DNA from: Flaccisagitta enflata
Lineage: Eukaryota; Chaetognatha; Sagittoidea; Aphragmophora
DNA: 64,000 bases
Assembly: GCA_965153355.1 (NCBI GenBank)
Contig: OZ231128.1
Span: forward strand, 23,374,001 to 23,438,000
Direction: 5' to 3'
A program made the position numbers and the translations under genes. A model generated the notes under the pieces. That model did not search any database, was not told where the DNA came from, and was given only the letters and a program-made list of their open reading frames with translations. How positions within the stretch are numbered: position 1 is the stretch's first letter; every line of letters starts with the position of its first letter. Of the stretch, positions 52,575 to 64,000 are shown piece by piece.

Positions 52575-53624
52575 CTAGCTACCCCTGTTTGTAAATGGGG
52601 GTTGGGGTGTGGATGGGATTTAGACGCCCCTGCTCAGCCATCCGCTACAATATTGTGACCCGCGTCACTTGTTCTCACTGAAAAAAAAATTTGGTTAGGA
52701 AGATATATCAGAATCTGTATTCAGTTAAACTTTCAGCTGAAATTTGTTGCAGATGTCTCATGTGGGGTAGGTAGATGTAGGAAGGGGTAGTGAGGGGTAG
52801 CAAGGGTTGCAAGGGTTAAGGGAAGTGTTAGATTTAGATAAGAAATTGCTTGGTTTGCAGAGTGAGGCAAAAAGTGGTCAAACTACCCCTCCCCCCACCC
52901 TTACCCACCCCTTGTTAACTCACAATTGTGGGTTTTATAAAGGATGAATTGTTGCACAAGTCACATGAGACATCTATAACAAATTTGAGCCAAACTTTTT
53001 CATGTTCAGAACTGCAGGCGTTCGTATTTTGAAAATCTTCCGAGGCACACAATTTTTTCTCATCAAGTTTCCGACGTGCTCATGAATTGTTAGTCGTGTG
53101 CAAAGTGATTCTATAAGCCAATTTTTTGTTGATTGGTCCATCTGTACATTGCAGAGGCGTGTTTTTTCTGAGGCTGCATTCAGTGGTCTGCCACAAAGAT
53201 GTATTTAAAGACATTTCAAATGTTTTTGAGGCATCCATAAGCACTTGTTGGTCAGACTGTTGTTCTGTTTTTCCATCACAAAATGATTATCCTTCACAAG
53301 TCATTTTAAAGCTTTTTATCATGTTTTTTTTTCTTTTTTGAACATTTGAAGAGAAATTTGGAGGAGTAAACGGCTAGTTTAGTGGTTTTTTAAAAAGTCT
53401 GTGTTTGTCTGTCCGTCTGCCTGACCTTCAACTGAAAGTGCCAATGCACGCGACATTGGTTTGATGATTTTGTTCCCTATCTCGCAGCAGTCAAAATGAA
53501 ATAAAAGAAACAGAAAATCAAAAACAAAATACCTTTGTTCGCTTTTCAGGTACCAAAAAAGAACAGACAGACCCTTGCCATGCCGCTTAAATGAAATTCT
53601 TAAAATAAAAATGCTTGACCTCTC

Positions 53625-53870
<246 letters not shown>

Positions 53871-55573
53871 CCGAGGCATGGCGTGCCTCGTGCCTCCAGA
53901 ATATGAACCCCTGTTCAGAAGAGAAAACATGTTGTTTCCCTTCATCACAGATGGTGTGGTATTTCTGTAGAATCTAATGAGTTGTAGAGCAGTCCTTTAA
54001 TGAAGCAGTTGACAAACATTTCCAGGGCACCTTAATTTAATGCTGAGTTTCCTTGATTTAACACGGAGTTTCCTCTAATTCTATGCATATCTGTAAGATT
54101 TCCAAAGATTTTACAGCAAAAAAATGTTGAGGCATTGGGAACCTAGATTTTGTGGAGGGGATCCTTCAGTGATGCAGTTGACAAGCAGCTTTTAAACACC
54201 CTTATTTTGAATTTTGTTTTTCCACTTATTCCATACAAAGCTTTGAAACCTACTTATCTGAAAATAGAACCACTCCCACTGCACACAGTTCTACATAAAT
54301 TGTGGATAAATCCTTCAATGATGCTGTTGACCAGTTTTTTCAGCATACCTTGACTGCTCATATGCTTAATGGCACCTTCAGATTTGTAATCAACACAAAC
54401 TTTCATGTCTGTATACATTGGTCATGATGAATTTATGAGAAAAATGTATTTTTAGCATTTTGCATAGCCTCTTGTGGAAGGGATCCTTCAGTGATGCAGT
54501 TGACAAGCAGCTTCAGCCCACCCTAAACCAAATGTTTGTTTTTCCTCTTATCACATTTATAGCTGTGAAACTTACTTACTGAAAAAAATAAGTTCTGCTG
54601 GATACAGTTTTACGTGATTTATTGAGAGGTCCTTCAATGATGCTGTTTATGATCTGTTTCAGCATACCTTGGCTACTCATATGCTTAGTGGCACCTTCAG
54701 ATTTGCAATCTTCATAAAATTTTGATTCTGAATTCAATGGTTACAATGACTATTTTGAAAAATATGACTTTTCATCATTTTGCATAGCCTCTTGAGGAAG
54801 GGATCCTTCAGTGATGCAGTTGACAAGCAGCTCCAATACACCCTAATTAAAATCTTTGTTTCGCCTCTAATTATATTTACAGCTGTAAAACTTACTTATC
54901 TGAAAATAAAAAAAAACTCCTGCTGCATATAGTTATACATGATTTATTGAAAGGTCCTTCAATGATGCTGTTGACAAACTGTTCCAGCATACCTTGACTG
55001 CCTTTATGCTAAGTGGCACCTTTAGATTAGTATTCTACACAAAATTTCATGTCTGAATATACTGGTCATTATGATTTTTTGAAAAACATGATTTTCATCA
55101 TTTGCATGGCCTCTCTGTAGAAATGTCTCTGATCTTAGTTAATTCCTAAGCCAAGAAAGCTTCTTCTACTTAGTGATTAACCTTACATTTGAAACGATCT
55201 TTCTCTAAGAATTCTAATAACCCGTAGAGTTTTATACCTATACCGGTTTGTCCACTGACTGAGAAGGAAAAAGAAAGGGAAAGAGAGGAGAAATAACGAA
55301 GAACAAAGGAAAAGAAAGAAGAAAAATGGAACGGAAGGAGAAAGAAGGTAAAACAATGGAAGAGAGGTGGAAAAAAATGGATATAAAATGCGCCCTTTAA
55401 CTCTAAGGTTGGACGGAATAATTAATATTAAGTAAACTTCTTTACAGATATTCTTATGATTGGCCTGTTGAACGTATGTGTCATATTGTACTCCGTCCAC
55501 ATCTGTGGCCGTTGATGATTGTTTGATAGAATTTGATCCATTATCTTTCAAATGATACAATATTGCTTTCAGT

Positions 55574-55650
55574 ACGGGGTACGGGGTACGGGGTACGGGG
55601 TACGGGGTACGGGGTACGGGGTACGGGGTACGGGGTACGGGGTACGGGGT
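55574..55650 (+). repeat. (GGGGTAC)n heptanucleotide array
   Basis: About 11 perfect GTACGGG units at 55574-55650. Four G per repeat makes G-quadruplex formation plausible on the + strand. Confidence 0.95.
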
Positions 55651-56269
55651 TGGCCTTACCGCAGATGATTGCGAAATGCGACAGCGCTTCGCTGATTTTA
55701 TCGTTAAGGTGCGACCATAAGGTCTAATCTGCTTTATATCTCATTATCTCATAACCAGATGGTATTTTTCGCATATCAGTTAAAAGCCTACATAACGCTT
55801 CTGCAATGACGTTAGGCATTTACCATTTACTATTGTCCTCAACCTTTTGCAGGTTTTTCCAGTGCCGTTAAGTTCTGCAAATTGAGAACAAAATAAACCA
55901 TTGCATGGTTTTTGTTCATTCATAAAGAATCCCTTTGTAGTCGAAATCGATCTGATTTCTATTTCCATCACATCGCTCATTTTGAGTTGCAGTCAGTCGG
56001 TTCATTGACTAGAAACGGTCCGTAAACACCTTTTCAAGTTTAATCACCATGTATTCCCAAACGATTAACTGATCAGTTTCTTAAAAGTCGTTTCGTTAAT
56101 AGTTAGAATTGATATATTTAAGGTGTTTTATTTTCTTTGTCCATCGATGGTTTTCTTTGTTCATTGATGATTTCCTTACATTGTGTCTGGCGAGTTTTGG
56201 TACTGAACTGCATGAAACTGAACCCAATTATGAACAACGCCATATACACTCCGTCTCAGCGGCGGACGG

Positions 56270-56380
56270 CTGGGCAGGAGCGGAAAACCTCAAAAATTAA
56301 AAAAAAGACCGATCACGACCAACCGACCGACAAACCGACAGACACGGCAAGCTCTGCACGTAATGGACTTAAAAAGTTAG
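56270..56380 (-). mobile_element. Helitron-like family A degenerate end
   Basis: GGCTGGGCAGGAGCGGAAAA, GACCAACCGACCGACAAACC, then GACACGGCAAGCTCTGCACG and TAATGGACTTAAAAA. A comparable end is at 23488-23548 (GACACGGCAAGATGTATAGT, then CACGTGTTCGCGACTTAAAA). Confidence 0.55.
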
Positions 56381-56757
56381 TCCTTTCGCGTAACTTTTTT
56401 TTCTAGCATTAGCATTAACAGAAATCAGAAAATCAGAAATCAGAAAAACGATTCAAAAATCGTTTGCGGTGTTTTCCTGTATCTGATTATTCCTAAAATG
56501 ATACCGTACCGTCTACAGACTGAACACGGATTTCGCATTGGTTTTGGTGAAAATATTTCGCTGTTGGATAACCAGATGATAGGTAAAGCTTCATTGGCTT
56601 CCCACCAACGCAACAAAAAGTCGGTCTTTGCCTGTTTAACAGATGGATGTAATCGAAGCCAAATAACATTAGGTAATGAGGAGATAGGAGCACATGGACG
56701 ACTTTCCTAGCCGTCACCTTCAAGTACTTTCCTAATTTTTACTTTTTCAATTTTTGA

Positions 56758-56971
56758 AGTCGCGTGCTACGCGACTCTTTACCCCGCTATGTCGGTCGGT
56801 CGGTCGGTTGGTCGGTCGGTCAGTCGGTCAGTTGGTTGGTCCCTTTTTTACTTTTTTGGCGTTTTTGAGCTATTTGAGCCTACTGCTCCAGCCCAAAGGC
56901 TCTGATGACCTTCTGCATCACTGCCCCTGCCCACCCGCACGCGACTAGGGTAGCCGTGTATCTGGCCTTGT
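56758..56971 (+). mobile_element. Helitron-like family A copy
   Basis: Hairpin AGTCGCGT-GCT-ACGCGACT (56758-56776), (GGTC)n, TTTACTTTTTTGGCGTTTTT, GAGCCTACTGCTCCAGCCC, then CCCACCCGCACGCGACTAGG and CGTGTATCTGGCCTTG. Confidence 0.82.
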
Positions 56972-57554
56972 AGACTACTCTATACTACAAACGCTTTATG
57001 TTTTTGTTTTCTAGAAATCGAACAATCTCCCAAACAAACGTAATAATGAAATGGGCGTGCCAATGAAGATGTCAAATCGCAGTCGATTCTGCGTGTTGAT
57101 GACGTATTTTCACTGTCTGTCACGTGCTCTGTCCCGCAAAACACTCTCAGAATATTGGTTCAGAAGATGCGATTATAGAATAAGCTCGTTTCAAGCAACT
57201 CGCTCTTAAACGGCTTCGCAATAGGCATCTGAGATAGGGTAGAAAATCATTAGCAAATAGACTCGTAAGCTTCATTTGGTGCCTTGGGTCTGATGTTCAT
57301 TTATTACTTTCCAGGTTGAAAGGAGAACGACCTGATTGACGCATGCGCAAGGAATGAAAACAACATTTATGGCCAATTATCGGTGGCTCCCTTTGATTCT
57401 ATGGTTTCTTAGTCAGTAAGTGCCGAGTCACTTTATACAGGGTTAAAGTGCTTCTATGACGCAGGAAGCACCATGTTGTTTCCACTTCCAATAAGTGCAA
57501 AACTGGAATCGATGAAAACTCTTGCCATCCCTGTCTATAAAGAACATGAACGAA

Positions 57555-57792
57555 TACACAGCCACCGAAGTCGCGTGCGGGTGGGCAGAGGCAGTGATAG
57601 AAAAGGCTAACTCAAGTATTTAGGCTGGAGCAGTGAAGCGAAAGACGCCCGGAAACGCCGAAAAAGCCAACGGCGACCAACTGACAGACCAACCAACCGA
57701 CCGACCGACCAACCGACCGACCGACCGACCGACCGACCGACCGACCGACCAAGCAACATAGAGGGTTAAACTTCTAGAGTCACGTGCAAAAA
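57555..57792 (-). mobile_element. Helitron-like family A copy, hairpin degraded
   Basis: ATACACAGCCACCGAAGTCG, CGTGCGGGTGGGCAGAGG, long (CCGA)n at 57690-57752, then ATAGAGGGTTAAACTTCTAG and AGTCACGTGCAAAAA. Confidence 0.7.
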
Positions 57793-57889
57793 GTCTCAGT
57801 ATCTGTCCCCCTTTAATACGCCAATACGCCAGTGTATTAGTTCAAAAGTAAGTGGGATCAGGATTTACATTACCCACTCGCGCCATTAC

Positions 57890-57988
57890 ATTGCCTGTGG
57901 GCACGTGCCTTGGCCTGTGGACACAAGACTCAGCCTGTGGGCACTTGCCTCGGCCTGTGGACACGGAACTCAGCCTGTGGGTACACAA
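57890..57988 (+). repeat. ~19-bp tandem repeat GCCTGTGGGCACNTGCCTYG
   Basis: Five units alternating GCCTGTGGGCAC and GCCTGTGGACAC. Confidence 0.8.
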
Positions 57989-58049
57989 CAGTTCTAGCTT
58001 TGACTTTTGGTGGCTTCAAACTCCTCTTAAGCTTTCAACTTTTTCTGTT

Positions 58050-58575
58050 TTTGCCATCGGCCCCAAAGGGTATGAAGTCCACAGGGGGACTTTCGTTTGT
58101 CCGACGGGTTGTTGGTCCATCCATCAGGCCTCTTAAGCCTCAACTCAGCCTTCTCAGGTCTCAAATCTGTCTTTCCAGGCCTCTACTCTGCCCAATCAGG
58201 CCTTATATATGACCTATTAGGCTTCAAACAGATCTTCTTTGGCCTTAAATTAACCATTTCAGGCGTCAAATCAACTCTCTCAGGCTTCAAGTCAATCATC
58301 TATAGCTTCAAACCAGCCCTCTCAGGCCTAGAAAAAAATCAGCATTCTCAGGGTTCGGAAAAAATCCCACTCATTAGATTAGCCATGCTAGCTTAAGCTT
58401 GAATTTGCTTTGAGGGAGCCCTCAGACCATCATAAAGCTGGACAGACTAAAGCCTTTCTGTGTTCTACAGTACTATGTCCCCTTCAAGGCCACTGCCCTT
58501 CTTCCTTTCCCTGCACTGAAAATCACAATCATGTACAACAGGTATCGCTGACCACATGTTGCCCTTGGGCGACTG
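58050..58575 (+). repeat. Family-B repeat
   Basis: GCCATCGGCCCCAAAGGGTA, GTCCACAGGGGGACTTTCGT, then GGCCTCAAATCTGTCTTTCC-type units. It ends CCTTCAAGGCCACTGCCC and ACAGGTATCGCTGACCACAT. Confidence 0.7.
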
Positions 58576-59142
58576 GTTCTCTAATCTTTTCTTCAAAGTT
58601 GTCTTCTCAATCTGCCAACTGTTTATCTCGGGAAAACTAATGTCACTCTTGTCATCATCACCGTCACCATCATCCTCATCATCATCATCATCATCGGCGT
58701 CTTCTTCCCATACGAAGACGCCTTTTACTTTCTCTATAGTGCTGTCTAACTCATGTCATCATCTTCTTCATCAGCATCAACTGCTTCATGTGTGCGGAGA
58801 CGCCCTTTTACTTTTTTTTACAGTTACAGAGCTGTCATAATATCTCCCATAGATGATTACCGAATCAATAGTTCTGAATTTCTGAATGTCTGTCCGTCTG
58901 TCTGTCTGTGTGTCTGGTTGTCGGTCTGTCCGTCTGTTTGTTTGTCTGTCTGTGTGTCTGGCTCTCCTAAATTTCAACGATTGCTATCTTTGTGGTTGCT
59001 ACCTGTATCTTGTTTCTGTCAATCTCTGTCAGACTCTTCTATCCTCGTGGTTCTCTTTTGGGGTTTTTGGATAAGATGCACATCTTTTGGTCCCCTGGAG
59101 AAATCTCTTTTCGTGGCTTCGTTTTTACCCCCTTGATGTCAA

Positions 59143-59164
59143 ATAAAGAGAGAGAGAGAGAGAT

Positions 59165-59237
<73 letters not shown>
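59143..59237 (+). repeat. (GA)n microsatellite
   Basis: About 45 GA units with two interruptions. Confidence 0.95.
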
Positions 59238-59239
<2 letters not shown>

Positions 59240-59630
59240 GACAGAAAGACAGAAAGAAAGACTATGAAAGAAAGGTCCACAAATAGAACGTGTCACAGTC
59301 ATTCATACACAGAATACGGTGGTGCTAGAGGGCACCCGCTAATAAGGCATGCTCAGCTATGAGGCATGCAACTTACAGTCCCTTGATTTTGTAATCATTT
59401 CTTTACTAGTGGCAACAAGGCAGCTTCGCTACAGTGACACAGTCTCTAGGGCATGATTTTGCTCTGTTCTTTGGCGTGCGCTCTAGTGAAGCTTAACTGT
59501 ACTTGATTCTTCGCCTGATAGACACACCCGGATACAGACAGATATATAGAAAGTGACATAGATAAAGAATTTAGGTTTTTATTCCTTGATTTTTTTTTCC
59601 TCATTTCTAAAAACCTTTCAGTGATTTTCT

Positions 59631-59837
59631 TTTTTAGTCGCGTGCTACGCGACTCTACACCCCGCTTTGTCCGTCCGTCGATTGGTTGGTTGGTTGATTG
59701 GTCGGTCCCTATTGTACTTTTTCGGCGTTTTAAGCGTTTTGAGCTCACTGCTCCTGCCCTAATGCTCTAGTGACCTACCCCATGACTGCCCCTGCCCACC
59801 AGCACGCGACAAGGGTAGCCATGTTTCCGGTCTTGTT
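59631..59837 (+). mobile_element. Helitron-like family A copy
   Basis: TTTTTAGTCGCGTGCTACGC with hairpin 59636-59654, a short GGTT/GGTC array, TTGTACTTTTTCGGCGTTTT, CTGCTCCTGCCCTAATGCTC, then CCCCTGCCCACCAGCACGCG and CATGTTTCCGGTCTTGTT. Confidence 0.82.
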
Positions 59838-60071
59838 CTCTCTCTCTATGGATATCATCTCTCTGACACTCTTTCTTCCATTTCTGTCGAAACTAGGGAA
59901 AATGCATAACTGCCCATAAAAACTTGCATCTCGTTTTAAATATCATTTTTTCACCATTAGTTTCACGACCACATGGGGCCAACCATCCTCTGTAACTGCG
60001 TCACAAATCGTGGACACAGAACATTTTGTTAACTTATGTGTATGCTGACCTGTACGCACACTAGAATGGGT

Positions 60072-60367
60072 TCAAATTGGGCATTACAGTGGAACTTTAT
60101 TTCCGAGCATTTTTCATGTTCCATTTGAATAATTAGAAAATCGATTTGGTCTTGATCTAGGCATTCCGTGATCAATGCGTTAGTTGTATAGAATGTCTAT
60201 GGGAGAAATTTCTCTCATGACTACCACTATCAATTCAATACGAATAGAGCATTCCGTTATCAAGTCCAAATCTATTTTCCTATGGGACTAGACTTTGACT
60301 ATGCAAATGGAACATGAAAAGTGCTTGGAAATAGTGTTTTATTTCAATGCCCAAATTGAGCACACTT
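60072..60367. mobile_element. ~300-bp MITE-like inverted repeat
   Basis: CAAATTGGGCATTACAGTGG and TTTTTCATGTTCCATTTG on the left face CAAATGGAACATGAAAAGTG and TTTCAATGCCCAAATTGAG on the right. The interior also pairs in part (GCATTCCGTGATCAATGCG / GCATTCCGTTATCAAGTCC). Confidence 0.7.
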
Positions 60368-61079
60368 CCTGTGGCCTTACCGAATGCCACAGTTAGTAAC
60401 GCGTTTATCATCAAGCAATGCTACAAAATGAGTTACATAACATAACATAACATGACTCATAAAGTTGGACAAATCCAATAAGCGGATTGACGTCTGCCTC
60501 ATCCTCGACAAATTCCGATCGGTTTTCAGCACAGCAGCGATCTTTTGATGAAAACATGGTTCGATAACCAAACCATGTATGCGTCAAATGCCGCGTCTGT
60601 CTTACATAACGAAATACTCATTCTATATCAATACAATGTACATTAAATTGGTTCCCTAACAACTCTTATACATAATCGGATGACGTTTTTGCCTCGTTGT
60701 CTCATATTGAAACTGCAACTGTCGATAGTCACTCAATTTCCCCGCCTTTCCCTCTAACTTTGTTAAAAATAGGGCCGTTGCCCATAGAATTGGAAACGAC
60801 TAATCCAACTCATGTCTTTTAGCGTGGACAATACCTCCACGCGCGCGACCGCTCTGTTTGTCGCTGGGTGCTGACTGTACCAAAACATTCTTTTCCACCG
60901 TTGTTTTAATCCATTTGAACAAATTAAACATGTTTGAGTCTCCTACCCTGCATAACCACTCTGACTAGTTCCCAAGTAAAACTTCCATGATGTAACTACT
61001 AACTCTTTGAAAATCTTCAGACCTCAATCAAAGCCATAGCGACCTTCGCTTTCAGTCACTAGCTTAAACACTTTTAAAA

Positions 61080-61145
61080 GACCAGCCTTAGCCTCAGACC
61101 TCAGCCTCAAACCTCAGTTTAAGACCTCAGCCTCAGACTTAGGTT
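61080..61145 (+). repeat. CCTCAGCCTCAGA minisatellite
   Basis: Five imperfect 12-13 bp units. Confidence 0.7.
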
Positions 61146-61158
61146 AGTAGACATAAAC

Positions 61159-61563
61159 TTGGACGATATTTCTTTTATCAGCAAACCTTTGCCATTTAAA
61201 GCTAATATGGACGGACGGATGGACGTTTTACAGTTATCCTCACGTGAAAAAGGATTTGAAATAAGGCGGGTTGCCAGTGGCAGAGAGGAAGCAGAGGAGG
61301 AGCGGAAGGAGGTGGAGGAGGAGTCGAGGAGGAACGGGAGATGGTCGAGGAGGGAAATGTATGTAGACATTACTTTGCAATTCTCTCAGGATTTCCCCGC
61401 GTCTAAAGAATCAAAATCTCAGTTGGAAAAACGCAGACAGCATCTGCGAAATTCCCGCGAATTGCAATCTATCCCACGTTCAAACTCCGCTCACGATTGT
61501 CTGTTTATTTGGTTTGTGTTTTTTTTTTCGTCCGTTTCTGTCTTTCCAAGACCAAATGTTTGA
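61159..61563 (+). CDS. Possible 134-codon ORF, unrecognised
   Basis: Reads MDDISFISKPLPFKANMDGR, then a Glu/Arg-rich helix (REEAEEERKEVEEESRR) and a moderately complex segment (YVDITLQFSQDFPASKESKS). There is no family match or splice context, and the opposite strand is also open for 83 codons. Included only because composition is not pure repeat. Confidence 0.2.
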   Translation: MDDISFISKPLPFKANMDGRMDVLQLSSREKGFEIRRVASGREEAEEERKEVEEESRRNGRWSRREMYVDITLQFSQDFPASKESKSQLEKRRQHLRNSRELQSIPRSNSAHDCLFIWFVFFFSSVSVFPRPNV

Positions 61564-62237
61564 CTATCCGTGCGTTGCGTCTGGATCTTTTTTCTAACTT
61601 ACTTTTGGAACCTTGATTTTTCATTGTGTCTGTCTGTCTCTCTGTCAGTCTGGCTGCCCCCGTGGCCAATGATTTTCTACTTTGATCTACTTTGATCTTT
61701 TTATGCCTGTCTGTTTTACTGTATCTCTGTCAGTGTTGTGTGTAAATCTTTATTCTATCCATTTACTGTTGTTTGTTTATGGGCTGTCTCTATGAATCTT
61801 AGCATTTCTGTCCGCGCTGCGTCTGTCTTAATATCTCATTCAATTATTGCGTTTATTCATGTTACCGCAATACGCAGTCTGTTTAGTTCCTCGAGGCTGT
61901 TTGTGTCTATCTGTCTCTTAACGTGTATATGTAACTGTGCTCAATTATTCTACGCGAGGCCCTTCCTCCGTTAAAGTCCTGAAATCTGTTTCGTTGAGTA
62001 TCTGGACTTTTACTTAAAAACCGATACCATGATGTTTTTTTTAATTGGTGAATATATACAGTGCAGTGAGAGGTATTGTACGTTTTAATCCTGTTTGTTT
62101 AGCAAATGATCTAATATAATATCAAGTAGAACAATCAAAACACACTCGTGAGAGTCATTAATCAATGATTGCTATCAAAACAAAATATTTATGGTTAGTT
62201 TTTTTCTAGCATTACCTCCCGCTAGCCAATGATCACT

Positions 62238-62291
<54 letters not shown>
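62238..62291 (+). repeat. (CT)n microsatellite
   Basis: About 27 CT units. Confidence 0.93.
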
Positions 62292-62294
<3 letters not shown>

Positions 62295-62489
62295 TTCACC
62301 CATTCCTTCTATGCTCCTCACTCAAACTTGCATTCCCAATTTGCTCCTCTCTTGTCGCAGGTGGTGTTAGTATCCCTCGCCTAATTCCGCTCTAATGTCA
62401 CTTTTGGGAGCCATACGCGATTTTTTTACGGCTCTCACAGACTTCCTTCATCTTCCGGAGTCCTTTCGCTCTGGCTGTCAGCCTGGTCC

Positions 62490-63250
62490 ATCCACCAAAA
62501 TCGTCGTCATCGTCGTCATCTTCGATGTCGTCATCATTTTCGGCGTCACACTCACTCTCAATTTCGTCGTCGTTTCCGTCGTCATCATCACCTTTTTGCA
62601 CCGACCTCAACTACCATGCTCATTCGGGCGACAACGACAACAAAAACAAGGACGAACGTAATTTTTTTCAGCGTCTACACCAACAATCTGTCGTCACTGA
62701 TCCTTCCCCTTCACCGACCTTCATTCTTCGCAATCACCTTTTCCATTGTCTGCATCAACACTGTTGTCATCATCAGCATTTGTCGTCAGCAGTCTGTCAT
62801 TCATCCTTCGCCTTTTTGGACAGCGGCTCCAAAGGGGCAGCTTTCCCATTTCCGTCCGACCACCCCTTTTGCGACTCAAATCCAAGCATCGAGACTCAAA
62901 TATCAGTCTTGAGGCTCAAATCCTAGCCTCAAGGCTCAAATCCCAGCCTTGAGGCTCAAATCCTTACCTAGAGGCTCAAATTCTAGCCTCTATCCATCTT
63001 GCATTCTCATCTTTGTCACAAATCGTTTATCAAATTGCTTACATCAAAAAAGTCATTGTCATTTTCATCATCATCACAGTCATTGCCATCGTCATAATAT
63101 TCTCCGTCGTGTTCAATTTCTTCGTCGTCGTTGTCATGTTTTCATCATCGTCGTCGTCGTTTTCTCGTCTTCGTCGTCGTCGTGTTTTCATCTTTTTCGT
63201 CGTTGTTTTCATCCTCGACGTTGTCGTCGTCGTCTCCTTCGTCGTTGACG
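62490..63250 (+). repeat. TCA/TCG trinucleotide-rich region with a family-B fragment
   Basis: TCGTCGTCATCATC blocks at 62500-62600 and 63055-63245 flank a B fragment (62812-63000: GGACAGCGGCTCCAAAGGGG, then GAGGCTCAAATCCTAGCCTC units). ORFs in several frames are Ser/Val/Ile low complexity and not supported. Confidence 0.65.
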
Positions 63251-63689
63251 TTGACACTCTTGGCAGGCTAAGTTTGGCGTTTGAATTCCAGCCCACGTGG
63301 CAATTTTCATTCCTACTCGCGTTTCTGGTCACTGCTTATCCAAGAAAGGCTTTGACCTTATCTGCCTGTCTTCTCTCTTCAAGCCTCATCCTTGGGCTAC
63401 AAATCAAAAGCACCTATCTCATTACTGAATGTCCTCTCCCCCCAAGCATTTCTGCCCACCTAGGTGAACTGGTGGTAAAGACGGGGTGATTTTATGGTGA
63501 CAGGAACTTATTTGACATGGTGGTGGGATCTGGGGCAGTTTGCACAATGTACGAGTGCACTTTTTTTGTTTCATAATAACTGAGTTTAAGAGAAGGGTTC
63601 GCTTCGAAAGCATAGCTAGATTGCAAATGGTTAGGCTTAGAATAGAAATGTGTAGAGAAAAGACGCTCTTTTCAATTAGTTAAGCAAAA

Positions 63690-64000
63690 GAATTGTCGCG
63701 AAAGCGCTAGATGGTCAGCGGTACCTGTGCCCAAGTAGGTTGTGGAAGTTGAAGGGGAAGCAGGGCAGCGGTCCCGAAGGGATCGATAACCTATGCTTTC
63801 ATACATATGGGGAATTTTCTCCTCCTTCTTTTCCTTCTCCTCCATCCCTACCCCCTCAAATCCCAGTCTCGTGGCCCAAATCCCAGCCTCAAGCCCCAAA
63901 TACTAGCCTCAAATCCTAGCCTAACGGCCCAAATCTCAGCCTTAAGACCCAGATACCAGCCTTGAGGTTGAGATCTGGGCCTCTTGCCTTGAATGGGACC
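63690..64000 (-). repeat. Family-B repeat running off the window
   Basis: TTGTCGCGAAAGCGCTAGAT, GGTCAGCGGTACCTGTGCCC, GCAGCGGTCCCGAAGGGATC, then GGCCCAAATCCCAGCCTCAA units to the end. Confidence 0.75.

Overview
This is a 64 kb piece of a eukaryotic nuclear genome, almost certainly from an invertebrate animal. The evidence is spliced genes with GT-AG introns of 0.3-4.6 kb, a clear orthologue of the metazoan RhoGAP ARHGAP39 (Drosophila Vilse/CrossGAP), a very high load of microsatellites, and dense non-autonomous transposable elements. The phylum cannot be fixed from the sequence alone. Two short runs of N (15876-15908 and 40243-40252) mark assembly gaps.

Two genes can be built with confidence, both on the + strand. 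The first is the 3' part of ARHGAP39 (22483-29819). Its five exons join in phase into about 210 residues that hold the whole C-terminal RhoGAP domain up to the family's terminal MEGVL-stop. The WW and MyTH4 parts are not seen and should lie upstream of the window or in exons I could not recognise. The second (33534-39646) is a multi-exon gene that I do not recognise. It carries two diverged copies of one roughly 90-residue module, each beginning at a phase-0 exon boundary, followed by a charged segment and a very histidine-rich tail. Its 5' exons were not found.

On the - strand, 12075-13706 holds two long ORFs of ordinary amino-acid composition in a GC-richer island. One reads like a retroelement Gag capsid; the other is unrecognised. 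No reverse transcriptase is present, so this is a retroelement remnant or a captured gag.

Most of the rest is repeat DNA. (1) A Helitron-like family with at least 15 copies on both strands has one end beginning AACAAGGCC, an internal GGAC/GGTC tetranucleotide array, and a terminal hairpin followed directly by an A-rich end. Different copies have different stem sequences, but pairing is kept. (2) A second motif family carries 14-20 bp GGCCTCAAAT minisatellites and GGGCAGCGGCCCCAAAGG blocks. At two places it lies inside family 1 at the same junction. (3) There are cut-and-paste elements with visible target-site duplications: a CACTG-ended 6.2 kb palindromic element (4789-10974, TSD CATT), two hAT-like elements (40774-41646, TSD GTAAGTAA; 52439-52574, TSD CTAGCTAC) and two TA-flanked MITEs (27007-27287 and 41710-42279). 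(4) Very large inverted repeats lie at 24871-29062, 43662-47210 and 49789-55261. (5) Long simple-sequence tracts occur throughout, including about 970 bp of pure pyrimidine and 650 bp of (CAT)n.

Both genes carry these elements in their introns. (CT)n microsatellites lie directly against several splice acceptors, where they appear to serve as polypyrimidine tracts.
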